Positions 57,402 to 64,000 of a DNA stretch of 64,000 nt are shown here, piece after piece. The translations under genes and the position numbers were made by a program. The stretch covers positions 26,238-90,237 of the forward strand of contig NZ_FOSS01000004.1 in NCBI RefSeq assembly GCF_900114355.1. The letters are read 5' to 3'. Position 1 is the stretch's first letter. The number at the start of each line of letters is the position of its first letter. The notes beneath the pieces were generated by a model. It was not told the DNA's origin, ran no database searches, and saw only the letters and a list, made by a program, of their open reading frames with translations. This stretch comes from Lysobacter sp. cf310. Lineage in GTDB: Bacteria; Pseudomonadota; Gammaproteobacteria; Xanthomonadales; Xanthomonadaceae.

Positions 57402-58235
57402 TTAGTTGTTCGCCTGCTCCATCTTCTGAACCGCTGCATTCATTGCTGAGTCCATGCGCAAAATATTGTCGGCGGCCTGTCGCCTAAAATCACCAACATC
57501 TCCATCCAGATCAAGCTCCTGTCGTATAGCCACCATTACAGGAGCTTGAACCTCTGCAATTCGCTTCAATATCGGCATCAGGCTCTTCGTCAACTCAAAG
57601 TGCATTGCCGTTTGTTGATCTCTCAATGTAAGACGTGCTTGCGAATGCTTATTTGCCTGTTCTTGGCTGAACTCAAAGGAGCGCTGCAGAGCCTCATACA
57701 CAGCGGATTCTGTCCTAGCAGACTCCCTGAATTGCGTTATGGCAGTGAGTACCCGCCTGGATTCTTCGACATATCGAGCATACGCCTCGTCAGCGATAGC
57801 TATGTCGGCTTGAACATCGTGAATAGGCTGAACTATCCCAATCATCTCTAATAAAACTTCGCCGTAGGTTGTTACTAGCTCTCCCACCAAACGAGCCGTG
57901 CTCGCATTTGAGACCAACTGAAGCTTTGCTGCAACCACAAAGAAGTCCTGGAATCCTTCGGAAAAATTGCTCTTTGTCGGATCAATTTGAGACAAAGTCC
58001 CCATCTTGTGACTGGCCCTTACGAACTCCTCGACGGCCGTCAAATAGACTTCTCGGCGCAGTACTGCGTTGCGATCTTTTTGTTTCTCATTCGCATCATG
58101 GCCAAGCTGTCTAACTAAGCGACGAGTGTTGCTCCAATTGGAGAGCATCACGCCACCAAGAGTGATAACGGAAGCGATTACTCCTGACCAAATTACGTCA
58201 GGAACGGCTGCGATCCAGTCAAGTAGGGTTTCCAT
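57402..58235 (-). CDS. Coiled-coil membrane-anchored hypothetical protein in a low-G+C islet
   Basis: A 277-residue protein with an N-terminal membrane helix (about residues 12-33) followed by a long charged helical region likely to form coiled coils. No domain recognised. The gene is much poorer in G+C than its neighbours (about half by eye, with many A/T third positions), so it was probably acquired horizontally. It may be an accessory or defence factor, but nothing in the sequence supports a specific function. Its stop is followed by the 451-base gene-free region. Confidence 0.82.
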   Translation of the reverse strand: METLLDWIAAVPDVIWSGVIASVITLGGVMLSNWSNTRRLVRQLGHDANEKQKDRNAVLRREVYLTAVEEFVRASHKMGTLSQIDPTKSNFSEGFQDFFVVAAKLQLVSNASTARLVGELVTTYGEVLLEMIGIVQPIHDVQADIAIADEAYARYVEESRRVLTAITQFRESARTESAVYEALQRSFEFSQEQANKHSQARLTLRDQQTAMHFELTKSLMPILKRIAEVQAPVMVAIRQELDLDGDVGDFRRQAADNILRMDSAMNAAVQKMEQANN

Positions 58236-58256
58236 TCGGCTGACCTCCTAGGCCCT

Positions 58257-59171
58257 TCAGCGCACGGCACTCTCTATGCAACCGTCCTGTCCCGTCGCCG
58301 CCGGCGCCTTCATGCGATAGAGGTCCAGCTTGCCGGCCTTGGGCGATTTGGCGCTGCCGGTGACCAGCAGCTCGCCGGGCTTGTTCCAGTCGATCGCCGG
58401 GCCCAGGGTGGTGCCGTCCTCGCCGTTGAACGACAGCGCCAGCGGCGTGGCGGCGGCGTACTTCGCGCCGTCGCACTGGGCCAGGTAGAGCCGGATCGGC
58501 TGCTGCTCCGCGTCTTGCGAGCGCGCGAACACGATCGCGCGACCGTCGCCCAGCCAGGCCGCGTCGAATTCGTCGGCGGCGGTGTTCACGCCCGCCACCG
58601 GCTTGGGATCGACATAGGCCTTGCCGTTCCAGGTCGCGACGAACAGGTCGTGGCGGCCGGCGCCGCCGAAGCTGTTGCTGGCGAACAGCAGGTGACGGCC
58701 GTCGCGGCTGGGCGTGGGCGCCCATTCGTCGCCGCGACCGTTCACGCCCGCGCCCAGATGTTCGACCGGTCCGAAGCCGCCGTCGGCGAGCAGCGGCGCG
58801 CGGTACAGATCGTCGCCGCCGCGGCCGCCGGGGCGATTGGAGAAGAAGTACAGCCAGCGGCCGTCGGCGCTGAAGGCCGGGTCGAATTCCTTGGCGCCGG
58901 TGTTCACGGACAGCGGTGCCGGGTCCTGCCAGCGCCCCTGTTTCAGGCTGGCCTGCCACAGGTCCCAGCCGCCCGCGCCGCCGGGGCGGTCGGTGCTGCC
59001 CCAGACGATGCGCTTCCCGTCGGCGCTCACGCTAGCGCGCACCTCGGAGTGAGGGGTGGACACCACCCCCATGCCCTCGATGCCGAACTCCGACAGAAAG
59101 CCCGACGCGGGCATGGCCAGCAGCAGGCCGGAGAGTAGACTGAGGCCAGACCAGGCCGCGGCGCGCCGCAT
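58257..59171 (-). CDS. Exported PD40/TolB-like beta-propeller protein
   Basis: A 304-residue exported protein with a signal peptide (LSLLSGLLLAMPASG) and four or five PD40-type repeats: RASVSADGKRIVWGSTDRPGG, EFDPAFSADGRWLYFFSNRPG, EWAPTPSRDGRHLLFASN, and EFDAAWLGDGRAIVFARS, resembling the TolB and WD40-like beta-propeller. It may bind peptides or envelope polymers. The start at 59171 has a GGGAGA site. Divergent from aroE with a 50-base gap. Confidence 0.87.
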   Translation of the reverse strand: MRRAAAWSGLSLLSGLLLAMPASGFLSEFGIEGMGVVSTPHSEVRASVSADGKRIVWGSTDRPGGAGGWDLWQASLKQGRWQDPAPLSVNTGAKEFDPAFSADGRWLYFFSNRPGGRGGDDLYRAPLLADGGFGPVEHLGAGVNGRGDEWAPTPSRDGRHLLFASNSFGGAGRHDLFVATWNGKAYVDPKPVAGVNTAADEFDAAWLGDGRAIVFARSQDAEQQPIRLYLAQCDGAKYAAATPLALSFNGEDGTTLGPAIDWNKPGELLVTGSAKSPKAGKLDLYRMKAPAATGQDGCIESAVR

Positions 59172-59221
59172 AGTGCGTCTCCCTTGAATATTCCCCATCA
59201 GCATCACCAACGAGGCTGCCC

Positions 59222-60067
59222 ATGTCCATTCCACGTTTTGCGGTGATCGGCCACCCGGTGGCGCACTCGCTGTCGCCGCGGATCCACGCCGCATTCGGAC
59301 GCCAGCTCGGGATCGCCTTGGAATACGTCGCCATCGACGCCGCGCCGGAGCAGTTCGACGCCTTGCTGGCCGAGTTCGCCGCCGAAGGCGGGCTGGGCGC
59401 CAACATCACCCTGCCGCACAAGACCCGTGCGGCCGGCATCTGCACCCATCTCAGCGAACGCGCGCGCCGTGCCGGCGCCGCCAACACCCTGATCCGCAGC
59501 GCCACCGGCTGGGAAGGCGACAACACCGACGGCGTCGGCCTGGTGCGCGACCTCACCGAGCGTCACGGCCTGGACCTGCGCGAACGCCGCACCCTGCTGA
59601 TCGGCGCCGGCGGCGCCGCGCGCGGCGTGGCACCGGCCCTGCTCGACGCCGGCATCGGCGACCTCTACATCGTCAACCGCACCCCGGAGCGCGCCGACGC
59701 CCTGGCCGACGCGCTGGGCCAGCCCGGCCGCGTGCATCCGCGTTATCTCAAGGACGCGATGGCGCTGGGCGCGTTCGACCTGATCGTCAACGCGACCTCG
59801 GCCGCGCGCGATGCGGAGCTGCCCACGCTGTCGATGGGCCTGGTCACGCCGCGCACCGCGGCGGTGGACCTGAGCTACGGCGAAGTCGCGATCCCGTTCC
59901 TGGCCTGGGCCAAGGCGGCCGGCGCGCACGACCGCATCGACGGCCTGGGCATGCTGGTCGAACAGGCCGCGGAGAGCTTCGAGCGCTGGCATCGCGTGCG
60001 TCCGGAAACCGACGCCGTATACGCGGCCCTGCGCGAACGCGACGACGCCCTGGTCACCGCCGACTGA
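59222..60067 (+). CDS. aroE: Shikimate dehydrogenase
   Basis: AroE reduces 3-dehydroshikimate to shikimate with NADPH in aromatic amino acid and chorismate synthesis. The 281-residue product shows the shikimate-binding [14 protein letters not shown], the catalytic lysine in NITLPHKT, the substrate aspartate in GDNTDGVGL and the nucleotide motif GAGGAARGV. Chorismate made downstream also feeds the XanB2-like enzyme at 44850-45869, though the genes are 13 kb apart. Confidence 0.97.
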   Translation: MSIPRFAVIGHPVAHSLSPRIHAAFGRQLGIALEYVAIDAAPEQFDALLAEFAAEGGLGANITLPHKTRAAGICTHLSERARRAGAANTLIRSATGWEGDNTDGVGLVRDLTERHGLDLRERRTLLIGAGGAARGVAPALLDAGIGDLYIVNRTPERADALADALGQPGRVHPRYLKDAMALGAFDLIVNATSAARDAELPTLSMGLVTPRTAAVDLSYGEVAIPFLAWAKAAGAHDRIDGLGMLVEQAAESFERWHRVRPETDAVYAALRERDDALVTAD

Positions 60068-60134
60068 TCCGCCGCGCACGGCGTGCGGCCGCGGCGCGGC
60101 CGTGTCGACGTGCGAGCACGCAACGGGAACGACC

Positions 60135-60482
60135 ATGGATTCCAACGCTCTGTTCGCCATGCTGCTGGGCCCCGTGCTGTACGCCACGCCGCATCTGCTG
60201 GTGTGCACGGTCGGCCTGGTGCTGTGCCTGATGCGTCGCCCCGCGTTGGGCGCGGCCGGCACCTACGCCAGCGCGGGCTTCGGCTTGTTCATCTTCGGCT
60301 CGCTGCTGGGCTTGGGCGGCCATGCCTGGCTGTTGTGGATGCGCCAGAACGGCGATCCCTCGGCGGCCTCCATCGCGATGAGCATGGGCATGTTCAGTGC
60401 GTTCGCCACCTTGCTGCACACGATCGCGATGGGGCTGCTGATCGCCGCGATCCTGGTGCGGCGGCCGACGCGGGCGGCCTGA
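60135..60482 (+). CDS. Small multi-helix membrane protein
   Basis: A 115-residue protein with three or four membrane helices (residues about 8-28, 42-62 and 80-108). No known domain. The ATG at 60135 is preferred; an earlier ATG at 60102 adds a polar N terminus. It lies between aroE and the DUF952 gene in the same direction. Confidence 0.7.
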   Translation: MDSNALFAMLLGPVLYATPHLLVCTVGLVLCLMRRPALGAAGTYASAGFGLFIFGSLLGLGGHAWLLWMRQNGDPSAASIAMSMGMFSAFATLLHTIAMGLLIAAILVRRPTRAA

Positions 60483-60515
60483 GCGCGGCCGAACACGCCG
60501 CATCCGATTGAAGCC

Positions 60516-60860
60516 ATGTCGAACCCCAGCCACCACGACGCGACGCGTCCGCACACCGTCTACCACTTCGCCGATCCGGCCGATTGGGCGCGCGCGCAGG
60601 ACACCGGCGCGTACCGCAATCCAGGCCTGCAGCGCGAAGGCTTCCTGCACTGCGCTACCGCCGCGCAACTGGCGGGCGTGATCGAACGCCATCAGCGCGG
60701 ACGCGGCGCTTTGGTCCTCTTGCACCTCGATGCGTTCGCGCTCGGCGACGCCTTGCGCTACGACCTCAGCCCTCGCAGCGGCGAAGCTTATCCGCATGTC
60801 TACGGGCCGATCCCGCTGACGGCGGTGCGCGCGGCCGAACCGTTCCAGGCGCCGCAGTGA
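60516..60860 (+). CDS. DUF952 protein
   Basis: A 114-residue protein of the DUF952 family, with [28 protein letters not shown] and [16 protein letters not shown] as signature blocks. The fold is related to ADP-ribosyltransferases but function is unknown. Its stop overlaps the GTG of the next gene (GTGA at 60857-60860). Confidence 0.87.
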   Translation: MSNPSHHDATRPHTVYHFADPADWARAQDTGAYRNPGLQREGFLHCATAAQLAGVIERHQRGRGALVLLHLDAFALGDALRYDLSPRSGEAYPHVYGPIPLTAVRAAEPFQAPQ

Positions 60861-61153
60861 GCGCGCTGAGCTGCCGCAGCGGCTGCGCGGCCTGCTGCAC
60901 CGCGCCCTCGATCGCCTCGCCCATTCCCGGCATGCCGCACGGCAAACCCGCCGGCATGCCCTGCGTGCAGTTGGACGATCAGCTGCGCTGCCGTTTGTTC
61001 GGCCGGCCCGAACGGCCCGCGTTCTGCGCCTCGCTGCGGCCGTCGGCCGACATGTGCGGCGCCAGTCGCAGCGAAGCGATGGCGCTGCTGTCGGCCCTGG
61101 AGCGTGCCACCCAGCCCGACGCGGCGTCGCCGCCTGCTGTGGGAGCGCCGTAA
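60857..61153 (+). CDS. YkgJ-family CxxCxxCC-like cysteine cluster protein
   Basis: A 98-residue protein containing the cysteine-cluster pattern CRSGCAACC near the N terminus and further cysteines in [11 protein letters not shown] and [12 protein letters not shown], as in the zinc/iron-binding YkgJ-type family. It starts with GTG overlapping the DUF952 stop. Its 3' end overlaps the REP-like repeat at 61137-61230. Confidence 0.83.
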   Translation: MSALSCRSGCAACCTAPSIASPIPGMPHGKPAGMPCVQLDDQLRCRLFGRPERPAFCASLRPSADMCGASRSEAMALLSALERATQPDAASPPAVGAP

Positions 61154-61230
61154 GTCGCGATCGAACTCCACCCGGATTCGACGATTCGCTTGCGCGTCTA
61201 GCTCCAATCGCGACTTGCGTCGCCCCACAG
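61137..61230. repeat. REP-like imperfect inverted repeat between convergent genes
   Basis: Arm CTGTGGGAGCGCCGTAAGTC (61137-61156, continuing to GCGAT at 61161) faces ATCGCGACTTGCGTCGCCCC (61207-61226, ending ACAG at 61230), with two mismatches and one indel. It shares its core with the perfect repeat at 46364-46438. It lies in the convergent gap between the YkgJ-like gene and the DUF58 gene. Confidence 0.72.
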
Positions 61231-61283
61231 GTGCTGGCGACGCGAACGCGGAGTATGAGCGCGGCACCGAGGTGGCGCGGCCG

Positions 61284-62633
61284 TTACAACAAGCCGTCGC
61301 GCTTCACCGCCAGATACTTCTCCACCAGCGACGCGGCCAGCTGATCGCAGGACACGTCCAGCACCATCACGCCGTGGTTGCGCAGGGCGTCGTGGGCTGC
61401 GGCGCGCTGTTCCAGGTATTGCGCGGTGGCGCCGGCGCGGATCGCGTCGCGCAGGTCGTGGACCTCGTCGGACAATGCGGTGTCCAGCGAGTCCTCGCGC
61501 AACGACGCCACGCAGACCAGGTGGCGCTTGCGCAGCATCTGCACCGCGGTCAGCACGTCGTCCATGTCCTCGTCGCGCAGGTTGGTGACCAGCATCACCA
61601 GCGCACGCCGGCGCTGGCGCAGCGACAGCTCGGTGGCGGCGGCTAGGAAGTCGGTGGCTACGGGCTGCGGCTGCAGCGCGTAGCTCGCGCGCAGCAGGCT
61701 GTCGATCGCGCCCACGCCGCGGCGCGGCGGCACCCAGGCCGTGGCGCCGCCGCTGGCGAGCAGCCCGACCGCATCGCCCTGGCGCAAGGCCAGATAGGCC
61801 ACCACCAGCGCGGCGTCGAGCACGTGGTCGAAGTGCGACAACTCGCCGTCGCGCGCGAGCAGGCGCCGGCCGGTGTCCAGCATCAACACCAGCTGCTGGT
61901 TGCGCTCGTCCTGGTACTCGCGCGAGATCAGCCGGCGCGCACGCGCGGTCGCCTTCCAGTCGATCTGGCGCAGGCTGTCGCCGACGCGGTACTCGCGCAT
62001 CTGGTGAAAGTCGGTGCCTTCGCCGCGGCGGCGCTTGAGGTGCGCGCCGACCAGCCGCGAGGCCTGTTCGGCGCTGAACATCGCGAACTTGGCCAGCGGC
62101 GCGAAATTGGGGAACACCCGCACCGGCTGCGCGGCGCCGGCCACGCGCGAGTGCCACCACAGCCGCCACGGCGAATGCAGGCGCAGCTGCACGCCTTCGA
62201 AGGCGAAATCGCCGCGCGCGTTGGCGCGCAGGCGGTAATCGATGCTGCTGCTCTCGCCGCGACGCAGGGTCAGGCGGCGCGGCAGTCCCTGCATCGACCA
62301 ACCGCCCGGGTGCAGGTCGAACACATCCAGCGGCTGCCGGCGCGCATCGGCGTCCAGGGTCAGGCTGACCTCGCGCTCCAGGCCGATCGGCCAGGTGTCG
62401 GGCATGCGCCGCTGCACGCGCGGGGTCGCCGCCAGGCTCACGCGCCAGGCATCGAACAAGGCGATCGCGGCCAACGCCGCACCGGCGATCCACCAGGCGC
62501 GCGTCGGCACCCAGCCGATGCTCGCGGCCAGGCCGAACGCGCCCCACAGCACCAGCAGCGCCAGCAAGGCCGGCGCCGGCCGCGGCAGACTGCGCGCGGG
62601 CGTGGCGGGGACCGGTGCGACGACGGCGCTCAT
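61284..62633 (-). CDS. DUF58-domain protein of the MoxR operon
   Basis: A 449-residue protein with two N-terminal helices and the DUF58 signature REYRVGDSLRQIDWKATAR, followed by a VWA-like region (QLVLMLDTGR). DUF58 proteins are partners of MoxR ATPases and are thought to act in envelope stress or in assembly of complexes. The start at 62633 overlaps the moxR stop by four bases. Confidence 0.9.
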   Translation of the reverse strand: MSAVVAPVPATPARSLPRPAPALLALLVLWGAFGLAASIGWVPTRAWWIAGAALAAIALFDAWRVSLAATPRVQRRMPDTWPIGLEREVSLTLDADARRQPLDVFDLHPGGWSMQGLPRRLTLRRGESSSIDYRLRANARGDFAFEGVQLRLHSPWRLWWHSRVAGAAQPVRVFPNFAPLAKFAMFSAEQASRLVGAHLKRRRGEGTDFHQMREYRVGDSLRQIDWKATARARRLISREYQDERNQQLVLMLDTGRRLLARDGELSHFDHVLDAALVVAYLALRQGDAVGLLASGGATAWVPPRRGVGAIDSLLRASYALQPQPVATDFLAAATELSLRQRRRALVMLVTNLRDEDMDDVLTAVQMLRKRHLVCVASLREDSLDTALSDEVHDLRDAIRAGATAQYLEQRAAAHDALRNHGVMVLDVSCDQLAASLVEKYLAVKRDGLL

Positions 62634-63619
62634 TGCCGCGGCGCTTCGACCTTGGCCAGCAGGGCGTGCAGCACGTCGTCGGGCGACTGGCCCTCGATCT
62701 GCATTTCCGGCGCCAGCGCGATGCGGTGGCGCAGCGCCGGCTTGGCGATCTCGCGCACGTCGTCGGGGGTGGCGAAGTCGCGGCCCGACAGCACCGCCTG
62801 CGCGCGCGCCGCGCGCACCAGCGCCAGGCTGCCGCGCGGGCCCGCGCCGAGGGCGATGCCCGCCCATTCGCGGGTGGTCGCGGCGATGCGCACGGCGTAA
62901 TCGATCACCGCGTCGTCGACCGTGATCAGGGAGGTGCCGTGCTGCATGGCCACGATCTCTTCCGGCCCGAGCACGCGCTGCACCTGCGACAGGTCGAAGT
63001 CCGAGGCGCTACGGCCCTGGCTGACCGCGGTCACCATGCGCTTCTCGTCGGCGCGGCTGGGATAGCCGATCAGCACCTTGAGCAGGAAACGGTCGAGCTG
63101 GGCTTCCGGCAGCGGGTAGGTGCCTTCCTGCTCGACCGGGTTCTGCGTGGCCAGGGTCAGGAACGGCGGCGCCAGTTCGAAACTGTGGCCTTCGATGGTG
63201 ACCTGCAGCTCCTGCATCGCCTCCAGCAACGCCGACTGGGTCTTGGCCGGGGCGCGATTGATTTCGTCGGCGAGCAGCAGGTTGGTGAACACCGGGCCGC
63301 GGCGGATGTTGAAGCTCTCGGTCTTGGGATCGTAGACCGCGTGGCCGCTGATGTCGCTGGGCATCAGGTCGGGCGTGAACTGCACGCGCGCGTAGCCGCA
63401 ATCCAGCGCCTTGGACAGGGCGCGCACCAGCAGGGTCTTGCCCAGGCCGGGCACGCCTTCGATCAGGGCGTGGCCGCCGGCGAGCAGGGCGATCAGGATC
63501 TGATCCAGCGCTTCGGCCTGGCCGATGAAGGCCTTGCCGACCTCGTCGCGCACGGCGGCGGCGCGTTGCGCCAGTTCGGTACCGGTGATCGGTGCGGGCA
63601 CGTTCGCGGGCGTGGTCAT
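62630..63619 (-). CDS. MoxR-family AAA+ ATPase
   Basis: A 329-residue AAA+ chaperone-like ATPase. Walker A is GVPGLGKT, Walker B LLADEINRAPAKTQSALLEAMQE, sensor region ATQNPVEQEGTYPLPEAQLDRF. MoxR ATPases act with VWA/DUF58 partners. The start at 63619 overlaps the DUF4350 stop by four bases, giving a DUF4350-moxR-DUF58 operon. Confidence 0.95.
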   Translation of the reverse strand: MTTPANVPAPITGTELAQRAAAVRDEVGKAFIGQAEALDQILIALLAGGHALIEGVPGLGKTLLVRALSKALDCGYARVQFTPDLMPSDISGHAVYDPKTESFNIRRGPVFTNLLLADEINRAPAKTQSALLEAMQELQVTIEGHSFELAPPFLTLATQNPVEQEGTYPLPEAQLDRFLLKVLIGYPSRADEKRMVTAVSQGRSASDFDLSQVQRVLGPEEIVAMQHGTSLITVDDAVIDYAVRIAATTREWAGIALGAGPRGSLALVRAARAQAVLSGRDFATPDDVREIAKPALRHRIALAPEMQIEGQSPDDVLHALLAKVEAPRQ

Positions 63620-64000
63620 AGCGAGTTTCTCAGTCGGATCAAAGTGGCGATGCGGGAACGGAACGCGGCGTGATCGCGCGCGACCGGCGTGGCCAGCGCT
63701 TCGCGGATTTCCGCGGGCGTCAGCTTGAAACGTTCGGCCAGCAGGGCCGCCTGCGGCTCGCCGTCGAGCGCGGCGGCCTGCGGATCGCGGCGGCGCAGAC
63801 GCAGCAGGAAGGCAGTGCGCACGGCCGCGTGCAGCAGATGGCCGTAGCCGTAGCGGTAGGCGTGTTCGCCGCTGGCCAGCACGTGCTCGAGCAAGGAGCG
63901 GCGCTCGCTGGCAGGCGACGGCAGCGGCGGCCCGAAGCGCTGCGCGCGCCGCCACAGCCACAGCAACAGGGCCAGCAGCATCGGACCCCAGGCCATCCAG
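63616..64000 (-). CDS. DUF4350-like protein, C-terminal part (runs off the window)
   Basis: The C-terminal 120-odd residues of a protein extending beyond position 64000. A membrane helix (LLALLLWLWRRAQRFGPPLP) is followed by ERRSLLEHVLASGEHAYRYG and a helical tail, the C-terminal pattern of DUF4350 proteins that accompany MoxR and DUF58. The true N terminus is outside the window. Confidence 0.75.
   Translation of the reverse strand, partial: WMAWGPMLLALLLWLWRRAQRFGPPLPSPASERRSLLEHVLASGEHAYRYGYGHLLHAAVRTAFLLRLRRRDPQAAALDGEPQAALLAERFKLTPAEIREALATPVARDHAAFRSRIATLIRLRNSL

Overview
The window is very G+C-rich (about 70% by eye) and gene-dense, with short intergenic gaps and many four-base ATGA start/stop overlaps. 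The content points to a gammaproteobacterium of the Xanthomonadaceae/Lysobacteraceae, most likely Lysobacter or a close relative. The main clues are a xanthomonadin-type aryl-polyene pigment cluster with a XanB2-like chorismatase, a C-rich-loop small RNA downstream of polA resembling Xanthomonas sX13, and several secreted S9 peptidases and metallopeptidases. All of this is read from the sequence and from memory of the families; no database search was run.

Layout. 0.3-2.8 kb: a bd-type quinol oxidase of the short CIO type (cydAB, minus). 3-8.3 kb: a secreted S9 peptidase, a membrane protein coupled to a secreted protein, and hemF. 8.3-12 kb: a DUF421 membrane protein, the sX13-like sRNA and polA (minus). 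12.2-18.7 kb: DUF2782 lipoprotein, GNAT acetyltransferase, a secreted metzincin-like protease, uvrD, an HExxH protein and a 4-Cys secreted peptide. 18.8-27 kb: UPF0114 protein, a GST / DPP-IV / transglutaminase-like operon, a tandem pair of zinc-ribbon-like membrane proteins, a Coa1-like protein and a DUF885 peptidase. 27-31 kb: a serine-hydrolase/membrane fusion, an XRE-cupin regulator and a DUF218 protein.

31.4-45.9 kb is the pigment cluster, in three transcription units. The plus unit holds ketosynthase, partner ketosynthase, GT2 and a CPA2 antiporter. The long minus unit runs ACP, COG4648 membrane protein, FabZ-like hotdog, LpxL-like acyltransferase, LolA-like protein, MMPL exporter, second hotdog dehydratase, an unrecognised 161-residue protein and a FabG-like reductase. 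The short plus pair is a flavin halogenase-like oxidoreductase and the chorismatase. XanB2-like enzyme makes hydroxybenzoate from chorismate, the KS/KR/DH set builds the polyene on the ACP, the halogenase may halogenate it, and the acyltransferase/LolA/MMPL set should transfer it to lipid and move it to the outer membrane. No aryl-activating ligase is visible in the cluster.

46-55.3 kb: a small membrane protein, an oligopeptide-type ABC unit without its OppA and OppB partners, and a sulfate-uptake locus (Rrf2 regulator, DUF2292 protein, OprO/P-like porin, sbp, cysT, cysW, cysA). 55.5-64 kb: hemB, a small secreted protein, a low-G+C islet with a coiled-coil membrane protein, a PD40 beta-propeller protein, aroE, small genes, and a DUF4350-moxR-DUF58 unit running off the end. 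No tRNA, rRNA, CRISPR, transposase or prophage genes were seen. Perfect or near-perfect hairpins lie in many of the gaps between convergent genes.
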